From Azospirillum tabaci (GTDB taxonomy: Bacteria; Pseudomonadota; Alphaproteobacteria; Azospirillales; Azospirillaceae), in contig NZ_JACCJY010000043.1 of NCBI RefSeq assembly GCF_014596085.1, forward strand, positions 1 to 49,498: DNA of 49,498 nucleotides, read 5' to 3'. Shown here one piece after another: positions 1 to 8,286 of the stretch. The position numbers were made by a program, and so were the translations under genes. The notes under the pieces are model-generated. The model saw nothing but the letters and a program-made list of their open reading frames with translations, was not told the origin of the DNA and did not search any database. Every line of letters starts with the position of its first letter. Positions within the stretch are counted from its first letter, which is position 1.

Positions 1-455
1 CACAGGATGTCCGGCCGGCCGTCGCCGGAGAAGTCCTCCACCGCGGCGATCTGCCAGTCGGTCGAGCCGGGATCGCCGACCGCGCTGACCGCGGCCACGC
101 TCGTGCCGTTCATCGTCCACAGCGACATGATGCCCTGGGAGGCGGAGCGCCACAGGATGTCGGTCTGGCCGTCGCCGGTGAAGTCCTGGGTGGCGGCCAC
201 TTGCCAGTCGGTCGAGCCGGGGTCGCCGACCGCGCTGACCGCCGCCACGCCGCCCTGGCCGTCCATCGTCCACAGCGACATGATGCCCGCCGCCTGCGAG
301 CGCCACAGGATGTCCGCCTTGCCGTCGCCGGAGAAGTCCTGGAAGCCCGCCGGCTGCCAGTCCGCCGAGCCGGCGTCGCCCATGAAGGTCGCCGTCGCCT
401 GCGCCCCGGTCATCGACCACAGCGTCAGCCCGCCCTGCGCGTTCTGCCACACCAC
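1..455 (-). repeat. Tandem ~150 bp coding repeats (FG-GAP units)
   Basis: The string cacaggatgt recurs at 1, 151 and 304, giving a period of 150-153 bp (50-51 residues). Each unit encodes an FG-GAP/VCBS motif with DxSGDGxxDILWR and SLWTM. The series continues off the left edge. Confidence 0.85.
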
Positions 456-3400
456 ATCCGCCCGGCCGTTCCCGTCGAAATCAAGGCGGGCGCCAGCGCC
501 CGAGACGGGAACGCTCCGGTCGGCGAAGAGGAGGGTCTCGATGCCGGACAGCGTGTCGGTGCCTCCGGCCCCGACCGTGTCGGTGACGGTCACGATGCCG
601 TCTTCACCGCGAACGATGGTGTAGCCGGCGTAGTTTCCCTGGAAGACCGCGGTGTCGCGTCCCTCCCCACCGACCAGCGTGTCGTCGCCGTCACCGCCGC
701 CGAGCGTGTCGTCTCCGGTTCCGCCATCGAGGTGGTCGTTCGCCGTGCTCTTCGCGTTGATGAGACGGTCGTTTCCGGAGCCTGTCTTCAGCACCAGCCG
801 CTCGATACCCTTCACCGCCACACCGTTGGACAGGGTGATCGCGCCGCCGGCCGGATCGTTGTCGAAGAGGATGGCCATGCTCTCCTTCGACCAGTCGATG
901 GCGAAGGCATCGTTGCCGGAACCTCCGTCGAACACCAGATCCGCGCCGGAACCGCGCCCGATCAACAGGTCGTTGGTTGAGGCGCCGGAGATCGCCATAC
1001 GTTCGATGCTGATGATCTCCGTGCTTCGTCCACCAAATCCCTGCTGAAGCTCGAACGTCTCCGCTTCGACGAGCGAGAAGATCGTTTCCGCGCTCGATGA
1101 CCAAGTCGCCAGGACGAGGTCGCCATCGCGGTCCATGCGGTAGCGATAGTCCGCAGGCGTTACCCCCTCACCCTGGACCGCCGAAATCAGCAGAGTGTCG
1201 ATGCCCAGACCGCCATCCACCCGGCCGTCGCCATAGCTGGCATAACCGGTGATCGTCATCTTCAGGAGATCGTTGCCGGAACCGCCCAGCAGCGTGTCCG
1301 CCCCCAGACCACCGTCGAGCGTGTCGTCCCCGGCGCCCCCATCGAAGTAATCGGCCCCGGTGGACTTGGTGTTGGTGAGCCGGTCATGTCCAGTGCCGGC
1401 TTTCAGCAGCAGACGCTCGACCCTTTGCACCGTCACGCCGTTCGACGCCGTGGCTCCCACACCGGTTGGATCGTTGTCGAAGAGGATGGCCGTGCTTTCC
1501 TTCGACCAGTCGATGGCGAGGGCGTCGGTGCCGGCACCGCCGTCGAACACCAGATCCGCCCCCGAACCGCGTCCGAGCAACAGGTCGTCGCCGCTTCCCC
1601 CGGATACGGCCATCCGCTCGATGCGCGTGATCTCCGTCTCTCCGCGCCACCCCTGATGGAGCGTGATGGTCGCCGTGTTGAGCACCGCGAAGATCGACCC
1701 GGCGTTCGACGACCAGATCGCGCTGTCGAAGTCGGCGGTGTCGAAACGGTAGTTCGCCGGCGAACCGTTGTCGTCCACGAGCGCCGAGATCAGCAGCGTG
1801 TCGGTGCCCGATCCACCATCGATGAACCCTGTGTAGTAATCGTCCTTGCTGATCGTGATCTTCAGCCGGTCGTTTCCAGAACCGCCCAGCAGCGTATCGC
1901 CCCCGGCACCTCCGTCGATCGTGTCGTTGCCCGCTCCACCGTCGATGTAATCATCCGTCTCGATCTTGTTGTTGGTGATCCTGTCATCGCCGGACCCCGT
2001 CTTGAGCAGCAGGCGCTCGACGCTCTTGACCGTCACACCGTTGGACAGCGTGACCGATGCAGCATAGGGATCGTTGTCGAAGAGGATGGGCGTGCTTTCC
2101 TTCGACCAGTCGATGGCGAGGGCGTCGGTGCCGGCACCGCCGTCGAACACCAGATCCGCGCCAGAACCGCGCCCGATCAGCAGGTCGTCGCCCCGGCCGC
2201 CGGACGTCGCCATGCGCTCAATGCTCGATATCTCGATGTGCCCCCCCGGATATCCGAGCTGGAGCATGACCGTCCCCGCCCCGACGTTCGAGAAGATCGA
2301 TTGAGCGTCCGAGTCCATGCTCGCATGGATGTAGCCGAACTCGCTCTCGGTGTAATAGCTGTAGGAACTTGGCCATGTGAGCACGCCGTCGAAGGAAACC
2401 AGCAGCGTGTCAATGCCCGTTCCGCCATCGACGCGGGCGTTGCCGCGGCTGGGATTTTCTGAGGTCGTGATTTTCAGAACATCGTTCCCACCACCGCCCA
2501 GTAGCGTGTCCGCCCCCGTGCCGCCGTCGATCCAGTTCGCGTCTCCGCTTCCTTGGATGTAGTCATTGCCGGCTCCGCCATAGATGCTGTCCCGCCCGTA
2601 GAAGGACAGGATGCGGTCATTGCCGTCATACCCGAAGATGATGTTATCCTGGTCGTTGTCGAGTATGTAGTCGCTCTCGTTCAGGCCGTGGATCGTAATG
2701 GGATCGCTGCCCAAGGTCACCTTGTCCTTGGAGACGGTCCCCAATCCGCCAGAGGTCGCCGTCGGCGAATAATGGATGGTGTAGGACGTGGTCTGCGAAC
2801 CGAGGTCGACCGTCCGGGTTTGATCGTACAGGTAAAGCGGCGAGGACGAGAGGCCGCCGTCCGGGTACTCCAGGTCCACCAGCGGGCCGCCGGCCGGGTT
2901 CCACTCGAAGCCGTAACCGAGGACATCTCCGGAAAAGGCCAGATCTCCAGCCTGCAGCGATAGAACAGCGCTGGCGACGATCCCTGTCTCGTTGCGCAGG
3001 CTTCCAGTCAGGGAGTAGGTCGCGGTGACCGTCAGGTCCCCTGATCCTTCGGTTGGCGTGGAGAAAATGAAGGTGTCCCCGAGTTGGCCCGTCCGGCGTT
3101 CGCCGTTGGAACAGACCATATCCACCAGGACCGCGGTTGGCGTGAAGCTGAAGCGCTGGGCCTGGCACAGCCGGGCCTGTGCCGCAGCGTCGAGGACCGT
3201 ATAGTCGAGCGCCAGCGATCCCAGCGAGTTGCTCCAGGAATAGTCGCCCTCCAGAACGTCGGCGGGAATGCCGAAGAGCCGCTGCGCGATCTCGTCGATG
3301 TCAATGCCGAGCGTCATGAACGGTGCGCCGGTGCCGCTGCTTTGCACCGTCGTCAAACGGTTGGACGCGGACACCCCGGTCCTTGTCGTGGTCAGGGACG

Positions 3401-3956
3401 ATGGAACGGAAACCGAGCCTTCGAGCGGCCCCAGTTCGCCGTTCAGAGTCGGGTTGCCGGCGGTGATGTCGACCAAGCGGACAGGATCGGTGCCGATCTG
3501 CGCCAGAGTGATGTCGTCGAAGGTGACCGGCGCGAACAGCGGCGGATCGTAGGCAATGCCCGTTATCGACGCCGAGACGTCGAAAAGGAAGTCCAGGGTC
3601 GCCCCGAAGGTCTCGCCACCCGGCCCGATGCTGGACAGGGCGGCATTGCTGATGGTCCAGCTGGAGGTGTCCACTGTGAACCAGTCGCCGCTGCGCACCT
3701 CGCCCGGCAGCGTGGCATCGACGGTGATTGGATAGGCGATGTTCACACTTCCCGTCTCAGCCCAGATGTGCCCGACGAGCCCGATCTCGGCATTCAAATT
3801 GAGAGTCGCCGACAAACCACCCCACGAATACGTCTCGACCGAGCTTTCCTTCCAGTAAAGGTCATCCCAAGTAACATCAAAAGAGACCGATGTGCCTTCC
3901 CCCCACATGTTCAGACTGTCAGCGGAGAACAGCAATTGGCTGGGGTTCGAGGACAT
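1..3956 (-). CDS. Giant RTX / FG-GAP repeat protein, 3' end beyond window
   Basis: About 1,318 codons are visible with no stop, and the frame stays open through position 1, so the C-terminus is missing. Residues 1-430 are a unique N-terminal region without a clear signal peptide. From about residue 430 come glycine/aspartate RTX nonapeptides (GGAGNDYIQG, GGTGADTLLGG, GGSGNDRLK) that bind calcium in this family. Three long repeats of about 200 residues follow, each with a block like SGADLVFDGG and AIDWSKES. The visible end has FG-GAP/VCBS units of about 50 residues (DFSGDGKADILWR). Such proteins are usually exported by type I systems and act as adhesins or matrix proteins; no transporter is adjacent in the window. 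The start ATG at 3956 is the first in frame; the upstream DNA is AT-richer than its surroundings, as expected of a promoter. The function beyond 'secreted calcium-binding repeat protein' is inference. Confidence 0.85.
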   Translation of the reverse strand, partial: MSSNPSQLLFSADSLNMWGEGTSVSFDVTWDDLYWKESSVETYSWGGLSATLNLNAEIGLVGHIWAETGSVNIAYPITVDATLPGEVRSGDWFTVDTSSWTISNAALSSIGPGGETFGATLDFLFDVSASITGIAYDPPLFAPVTFDDITLAQIGTDPVRLVDITAGNPTLNGELGPLEGSVSVPSSLTTTRTGVSASNRLTTVQSSGTGAPFMTLGIDIDEIAQRLFGIPADVLEGDYSWSNSLGSLALDYTVLDAAAQARLCQAQRFSFTPTAVLVDMVCSNGERRTGQLGDTFIFSTPTEGSGDLTVTATYSLTGSLRNETGIVASAVLSLQAGDLAFSGDVLGYGFEWNPAGGPLVDLEYPDGGLSSSPLYLYDQTRTVDLGSQTTSYTIHYSPTATSGGLGTVSKDKVTLGSDPITIHGLNESDYILDNDQDNIIFGYDGNDRILSFYGRDSIYGGAGNDYIQGSGDANWIDGGTGADTLLGGGGNDVLKITTSENPSRGNARVDGGTGIDTLLVSFDGVLTWPSSYSYYTESEFGYIHASMDSDAQSIFSNVGAGTVMLQLGYPGGHIEISSIERMATSGGRGDDLLIGRGSGADLVFDGGAGTDALAIDWSKESTPILFDNDPYAASVTLSNGVTVKSVERLLLKTGSGDDRITNNKIETDDYIDGGAGNDTIDGGAGGDTLLGGSGNDRLKITISKDDYYTGFIDGGSGTDTLLISALVDDNGSPANYRFDTADFDSAIWSSNAGSIFAVLNTATITLHQGWRGETEITRIERMAVSGGSGDDLLLGRGSGADLVFDGGAGTDALAIDWSKESTAILFDNDPTGVGATASNGVTVQRVERLLLKAGTGHDRLTNTKSTGADYFDGGAGDDTLDGGLGADTLLGGSGNDLLKMTITGYASYGDGRVDGGLGIDTLLISAVQGEGVTPADYRYRMDRDGDLVLATWSSSAETIFSLVEAETFELQQGFGGRSTEIISIERMAISGASTNDLLIGRGSGADLVFDGGSGNDAFAIDWSKESMAILFDNDPAGGAITLSNGVAVKGIERLVLKTGSGNDRLINAKSTANDHLDGGTGDDTLGGGDGDDTLVGGEGRDTAVFQGNYAGYTIVRGEDGIVTVTDTVGAGGTDTLSGIETLLFADRSVPVSGAGARLDFDGNGRADVVWQNAQGGLTLWSMTGAQATATFMGDAGSADWQPAGFQDFSGDGKADILWRSQAAGIMSLWTMDGQGGVAAVSAVGDPGSTDWQVAATQDFTGDGQTDILWRSASQGIMSLWTMNGTSVAAVSAVGDPGSTDWQIAAVEDFSGDGRPDIL
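856..2190 (-). repeat. Three long coding repeats, period ~600-615 bp
   Basis: A nearly identical 120 bp core lies at 856-975, 1471-1590 and 2071-2190. Spacings are 615 and 600 bp, both multiples of three. Each unit encodes one RTX block plus the conserved GSGADLVFDGG and IDWSKES segments. DNA-level identity in the cores suggests recent duplication or gene conversion. Confidence 0.8.
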
Positions 3957-4677
3957 GGGCAAGCTTCCATTATTGTAATTTTCAGAATGACCAGCCGGCA
4001 TCAGCAAGAAGCAATTTGCCGGAGAATAAAGCAATAATTGCGATAGGCCGGCTGCCTCGTCTATGGGGTATTTACAATGATGAGGTGCGGCTGCCGCGGC
4101 AAACCGTCGCAGAGAACGCTTGCCTTTTTCATCCATGCTTCCATCGATCGCCTGGTCAAGACGGTCTCGAGCGCGGGTTTCGGCTGATCAAAGGGGTGCT
4201 CCGGTGGAAAAGCGGCGTTCATTGGTGGCTGAGCTCTGGACTTTGACTGAGGAGGTGGAGGGATTTCTCTGCCCGACGCACATTGGCGGGGCGTTTGCAA
4301 ATCAGTCTTCGGGCCGCTTGCCCCGCTGCGAAACGGGACTCATCCAGTGACGAGGTGCTGGAAAGCGAGCGTCGGGAGTGGGCAAGTCAGCGGCCACCCA
4401 GAGCCAGCGGCCATCGGCTTGAGATGCGCGTGGCCGTTCCGGCGCCACAAAGCGACTCACTTGGTTGACGTCGGGGGCGCCACATCGAACCGTTTCGCCC
4501 CGAGCGGCAGGACTGCCCACCGTCCGGCGCCGCGATCAGCCGCTCACGCAGGTCTTGAGGGCAGGTCCAGGGGCAGGTCCAGGAAAGGAGATTGCCATAC
4601 TGCCAGCGTTCCAGCTTGGGGTTGATGACTGCCGTCATGGACGGTTCCGGCAAAAAAAAGCCGCTGGACGAAAGTCC
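3957..4677. other. Intergenic stretch, no gene recognised
   Basis: The first ~100 bases are AT-rich relative to the surroundings and hold a short palindrome GCAAT-a-ATTGC at 4031-4041. This is probably the promoter region of the leftward RTX gene. Open frames in 4060-4650 on both strands match no family I know and look like decayed DNA. Confidence 0.5.
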
Positions 4678-4683
4678 AGCGGC
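4652..4683 (-). terminator. Strong intrinsic terminator on the minus strand
   Basis: Read on the minus strand, 4683-4660 forms a perfect 10 bp stem (GCCGCTGGAC/GTCCAGCGGC) with a TTTC loop. It is followed at once by eight T at 4659-4652. No protein gene ends here on that strand, so it should terminate an unannotated transcript. Confidence 0.8.
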
Positions 4684-4815
4684 AGCAACGGAGGAAAAGG
4701 AGAGCTAAGGAGCAAAACGCGGCGCCCTGACGGGGGCGCCAGGACGCCGCGATTGCTGGACCAACAGGGAGGGAACCATCGTCCAGGTGCAAGCACGCTT
4801 CGAAACGTGCAACCA
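4652..4815 (-). ncRNA. Candidate small RNA ending at the 4652 terminator
   Basis: The 3' end is set by the intrinsic terminator at 4683-4652. The transcript would carry a large GC-rich hairpin (4751-4718) and pyrimidine-rich anti-Shine-Dalgarno segments (CTCCTT, CCTCC) just before the terminator stem. Unpaired CCUCC motifs are known from alphaproteobacterial sRNA families. The 5' end is a guess. The same DNA belongs to repeat copy A (4678-4861), so it may instead be a relic of a small gene read on the plus strand. Confidence 0.3.
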
Positions 4816-4861
4816 ATCAACACGCGATCACTGCATTCAGGCACTGGCTCGCAAGGCATAT
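4678..4861 (+). repeat. ~180 bp dispersed repeat, copy A
   Basis: Alignable with 16834-16653 read on the minus strand. Shared blocks in order: AGCGGCA, CGGAGG, a GC-rich hairpin CGCGGCGCCC...CGCCGCG of 34 bp in both copies, GCACG-N8-CGTGC followed by CAAYCAATCAACACG, and AAGGCATAT. Total length is 184 versus 182 bp. Two of the inter-block spacings agree exactly and one differs by 6 bp. Translated in one frame, both copies give QAR-E-CNQSTR and KAY. Copy A has no start codon where copy B has ATG, and has a nearby TAA, so A looks like the more decayed copy. Confidence 0.7.
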
Positions 4862-5507
4862 TTCAATTGGGAAGCCTGCTCGATTGGCGTTGGTGCTCAC
4901 GGTCGATCCACTTGGTCCGCTCGTCCAAGATCCGTGCCGAACCAAGGTTCACGACCGATTCCGAGTGCCGTGCCGCCCGAGCCCAAGCCTTGCCACTTGG
5001 TTCGACATCGACGACGCGCCGCTGGCGGCCTGATCACCCCATCCAACGCACATTCCTGGCCAAACCGCACTGGTCGCCATCACCGCTGCCAAACGAACTG
5101 ACGATACCGACGTGGGCGCTGTTTGAACGCCCAACGCCGCGCGCCGTTGACCTGGTGATCGGCCGGCTGCTGCTGCGGACGCCCTCCCCGGAGGCGATGT
5201 TGGAGGCACTTCGGCTGCGGCTGGACGGCCCCTCCAGATCGTGACTGAGCGCGTGCCGGAGCCGCTCCGTTGGGGCAGCCCTGTTGCAAACCCATTGTTA
5301 TGGTCCGCTTTCTGCTCCGGCCACCGGTCAGCGAAGCTCTGTGATGCGGCATCGGAAAGGGGTTCTGTCGTGCAGGGTATGCCCTTCGAGCCGCCGCACC
5401 GGGCCGCGGGCTCCCTGTTGACCCGATTGTCCTGCGCCAACCGGCATTTCCACGCATGCCGGCCGGTGCGATGGCGAACTTCCTTTTCATGACGGAGTGC
5501 GGCTGGA
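4862..5507. other. Intergenic stretch upstream of rpoZ, no gene recognised
   Basis: Several open frames exist on both strands, but none has a family motif or a convincing ribosome binding site. The last ~150 bases should hold the rpoZ promoter; I cannot point to a specific promoter match. Confidence 0.4.
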
Positions 5508-5963
5508 ATGGCTCGCGTTACGGTCGAAGATTGTGTCCTCAACGTCCCGAACCGGTTCGATCTGGTGATGATGGCTGCCAACCGCGCCCGCCAGATCTCT
5601 TCCGGTGCGCCGCTGTCGCTGGACCGCGACAACGACAAAAATCCCGTCGTTGCGCTGCGCGAGATCGCCGAACAGACGGTGTCCCTGCCAGACCTGCGGG
5701 ACGCGCTCATCAAAGGTCATCAAAAGCATGTCGAGTCCGACGAGCCCGAGGAAGAGATCGCGGACCTGATGGCTGGCGAGAATGACTGGGCCGGGCGAAC
5801 CGACAATTCCTTTGCGGACGACGAAGCGATGGGAGACCGCGAGGAGGACCTGACCGAAGACGACGACATCCTGTCACAGATGGAAAGGAATCCGGAAGCG
5901 GCCTTCGGCTTGGTCGAAGACGACGTGGTCGGCATCGATGCCGATGGTGATGTCGGAGCTTGA
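5508..5963 (+). CDS. rpoZ: RNA polymerase omega subunit, long acidic-tail form
   Basis: Omega binds the beta' subunit and helps assemble RNA polymerase; in proteobacteria it also forms part of a ppGpp site. The N-terminal ~75 residues are classic alphaproteobacterial omega: MARVTVEDC, VPNRFDLV, then RDNDKNPVVALREIAE and a KHVE-DEPEEE segment. After residue ~80 the protein diverges into a strongly acidic tail (DDEAMGDREEDLTEDDD) to 151 residues. The usual alphaproteobacterial neighbour, the RelA/SpoT homologue, is not here, and the flanks are decayed DNA and a transposase relic. I infer an extra, displaced copy rather than the housekeeping gene, which presumably lies elsewhere in the genome. 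Confidence 0.93.
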   Translation: MARVTVEDCVLNVPNRFDLVMMAANRARQISSGAPLSLDRDNDKNPVVALREIAEQTVSLPDLRDALIKGHQKHVESDEPEEEIADLMAGENDWAGRTDNSFADDEAMGDREEDLTEDDDILSQMERNPEAAFGLVEDDVVGIDADGDVGA

Positions 5964-6090
5964 TGGCGCCGGCAGCGGCGATGCCGAACCGATCGAACCT
6001 CGAACCGACAATGGCCCGCCGTGAGCAGCGACAGGTTCTGGTCAAATGATGCTGACGCCGGGTGCATCGACAGCCAGAACGACACCACTC

Positions 6091-6300
6091 ATCCGCCTGC
6101 CGAGACGGATGCCGCCCGCATACGTCAAGACCATCCGTGAAGCCAGGCAAAACCGGGGCGGCCGATACCAAGACGATCTGCGACGCGGCCATGCTGCCGA
6201 CCATGCGCTGTGTGGCCGTCAAGACCTTGGGTCGGCAGGCCGCCCCGATGCCGCACAAGACATGCAACCAGATGGTGCGGCAGGGGCGTGATGATCTGCG
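6091..6300 (+). pseudogene. IS110-family transposase relic
   Basis: Two frames must be joined to see it. The first gives MPPAYVK. The second, shifted, continues with GAADTKTICDAA, LPTMRCVAVKT and APMPHKT-NQMVRQ. This order matches the conserved central part of IS110/IS1111 transposases (PPAYVKP...KNDAADAEAICEA...PTMRFVPVK...LMLHKTRDLLVRQR). The fragment lacks both ends, is frameshifted and has substitutions at usually fixed positions, so it is inactive. No IS ends are recognisable. It records a past insertion between rpoZ and the dehydrogenase operon. Confidence 0.7.
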
Positions 6301-6391
6301 GGACCCAGGTCGCCGTCGGCGGGAGAACCGCCAATGAGTTTCCCTCAAATCACGTTTTCCGAAATCCGGTTAAAAAAACAGGCCAAGCGAG

Positions 6392-6435
6392 GGAACTTCT
6401 TTTCGCGAGGCCCGGTTCCCGGACTGGGAAGTTCC
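6392..6435. promoter_or_regulatory. Inverted repeat GGAACTTC...GAAGTTCC before the PQQ operon
   Basis: Perfect 8 bp arms lie at 6392-6399 and 6428-6435, separated by 28 bp, just upstream of the TTG start at 6454. The left arm begins with GGAAC and is followed 17 bases later by GGTT, close to the alphaproteobacterial EcfG (general stress sigma) promoter pattern. If transcription starts here the leader would be short. Operator or EcfG-like promoter is inference. Confidence 0.4.
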
Positions 6436-6453
6436 TTTCAGGGGGTTCGTATC

Positions 6454-8286
6454 TTGAGACGATCGCCTCCTTCTTTCACTCTTTTCTTGCTTGTGGCGTT
6501 CGGTATGGCCGTTGTCGCCGTTCCGGCGCCGGGTCAGGAACCGGGCATGCCGGCCAGGGCCATCGCCGCTCCGGCAGCCTCGCCGCCCGATGACGGCAAT
6601 TGGGTGATGGCCGCCAAGAACTACGCCAGCACCCGCTACAGCGAACTGGATGAGATCGACACGAACACCGTTCGTGACCTCCAGGTTTCCTTCACCTTCT
6701 CCACCGGAGTCGTGCGCGGGCATGAGGCAGCGCCGCTGGTGGTGAACGGCACCATGTATGTGGTGACCCCCTATCCCAACAAACTCTACGCTCTCGACCT
6801 CACCAAGCCCGGCGCGCCCACCAAATGGACGTTCGAGCCCAGACCGGCCGCCTCCGCGCAGGGAGTCGCCTGCTGCGATTACGTGAACCGCGGGCCAGCC
6901 TTCGCCGACGGCAGGATCTTCATCAACACGCTGGACGCCCAGACCATCGCCGTGGACGCGGAGACGGGCAGGGAGCTGTGGCGCACCAAACTTGGCGACA
7001 TCAACAAGGGCGAGACCATGACCATGGCGCCCCTGGTGGTGAAAGGGAAGGTGCTGGTCGGCAACGCGGGCGGGGAGTTCGGGGTGCGCGGCTGGATCAC
7101 GGCGCTCGATGCCGAAACGGGCAAAATCGTCTGGCGTGCCTACAACACCGGACCCGATACGGACGTGCTGATCGGGGACGACTACAAACCCTTCTACGAC
7201 AAGGAAAAGGGCAAGGATCTCGGCGTCAGCACATGGCCGCCCAACGCCTGGGAGATCGGCGGCGGCACGGTCTGGGGCTGGATCAGCTACGACCCCGAAC
7301 TCGACCTGATCTACCACGGCACCGGCAATCCCGGCCCCTGGAACCCGGAGCAGAGGCCCGGCGACAACAAATGGACCGGCGGCATCTTCGCCCGCAACCC
7401 CGACACGGGACAGGCCCGCTGGTTCTATCAGGCGGTGCCCCACGATCTGTACGACTACGACGGCATCAACGAGTTGATTTTGCTCGATATGCCCTGGCAG
7501 GGGCAGCCCCGCAAGGTGCTGATCCGGCCGGAGCGCAACGGCTATCTCTACGTCATCGACCGCAGCAGCGGGGAGGTGCTGGCCGCCGACCCCTATTTCC
7601 CGGCCAACAGCACCAAGGGCGTGGACCTGAAGACCGGCCTGATCGAATACAACGAGGAGAAGCATCCCCGCGTCGGCAAGGTGGTCCGCGACATCTGCCC
7701 AACCGCGCCGGGCGCCAAGGACTGGAACCCGTCCGCCTTCTCGCCGAAGACCGGGATCGTCTACATTCCGCACAACAACCTGTGCATGGATTGGGAAAGC
7801 GTGGAGGCGAATTATATCGCCGGCACGCCCTACGTCGGCGCCAACGTCAAGATGTACGCCGGTCCCGGCGGCAACCGCGGCACCTTCACCGCTTGGGACC
7901 CCGGCCAGCGCAGGAAGGTCTGGGAACTCAAGGAGGACCTGCCGCTGTGGTCCGGTGCGCTGGCGACGGCCGGCGACCTCGTCTTCTACGGAACCATGGA
8001 CGGATGGTTCAAGGCGGTGAATGCCGGCAGCGGAGAGCTGCTGTGGCGGTTCAAAACCGGGTCCGGGATCATCGGCCAGCCGATCAGCTATCGCGGGCCG
8101 GACGGGCGGCAGTACATCGCGATCCTGTCGGGCGTGGGCGGCTGGGCCGGCGCCATCGTGGCCGGCGATCTCGACCCCCATGACGCCAGCGCCGCCAAGG
8201 GTTTCGTCAACGCCGTCTCCGACCTGCCGCAGCGGACCACCAAGGGAGGCATGCTCTATGTCTTCGCTCTCCCGCAACGCCGTTAG
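6454..8286 (+). CDS. PQQ-dependent alcohol dehydrogenase, lanthanide type (XoxF/ExaF-like)
   Basis: Periplasmic quinoprotein that oxidises an alcohol with PQQ and passes electrons to cytochrome c. I chose the TTG at 6454 (GGGGG 8 bases upstream) because it begins directly with a signal peptide (MRRSPPSFTLFLLVAF); an ATG at 6334 would add 40 non-homologous residues. With the TTG start: vicinal disulfide C140-C141 (ACCDYVNRG), metal ligands E208 (GGEFGVRG) and N292 (GTGNPGPWN), and catalytic D334 with a second aspartate at D336 (LYDYDG). That +2 aspartate marks lanthanide-dependent enzymes; calcium enzymes usually have Ala, Ser or Thr there. The C-terminal part (VLSGVGGWAGA) is canonical. The mature protein is ~580 residues with no fused heme domain. 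Substrate is not predictable. It heads an operon with its own oxidase and overlaps the next gene by 29 bp. Confidence 0.92.
   Translation: MRRSPPSFTLFLLVAFGMAVVAVPAPGQEPGMPARAIAAPAASPPDDGNWVMAAKNYASTRYSELDEIDTNTVRDLQVSFTFSTGVVRGHEAAPLVVNGTMYVVTPYPNKLYALDLTKPGAPTKWTFEPRPAASAQGVACCDYVNRGPAFADGRIFINTLDAQTIAVDAETGRELWRTKLGDINKGETMTMAPLVVKGKVLVGNAGGEFGVRGWITALDAETGKIVWRAYNTGPDTDVLIGDDYKPFYDKEKGKDLGVSTWPPNAWEIGGGTVWGWISYDPELDLIYHGTGNPGPWNPEQRPGDNKWTGGIFARNPDTGQARWFYQAVPHDLYDYDGINELILLDMPWQGQPRKVLIRPERNGYLYVIDRSSGEVLAADPYFPANSTKGVDLKTGLIEYNEEKHPRVGKVVRDICPTAPGAKDWNPSAFSPKTGIVYIPHNNLCMDWESVEANYIAGTPYVGANVKMYAGPGGNRGTFTAWDPGQRRKVWELKEDLPLWSGALATAGDLVFYGTMDGWFKAVNAGSGELLWRFKTGSGIIGQPISYRGPDGRQYIAILSGVGGWAGAIVAGDLDPHDASAAKGFVNAVSDLPQRTTKGGMLYVFALPQRR

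Noticed and set aside
1..455. Regular ~150 bp repeats as a possible CRISPR or satellite array
   Set aside because: The period is a multiple of three and each unit encodes the FG-GAP motif; there is no short repeat-spacer structure.
201..4037. Long open frames on the plus strand opposite the RTX gene (for example 201-980, 1386-2462, 3084-4037)
   Set aside because: Low-complexity Arg/Pro/Ala translations without motifs; the minus frame encodes clear RTX and FG-GAP repeats, so these are antisense shadows of GC-rich coding DNA.
4060..4650. Possible transposase fragments in frames on both strands
   Set aside because: No stretch matches any transposase family motif I can name; unlike 6091-6300, no ordered set of motifs is visible.
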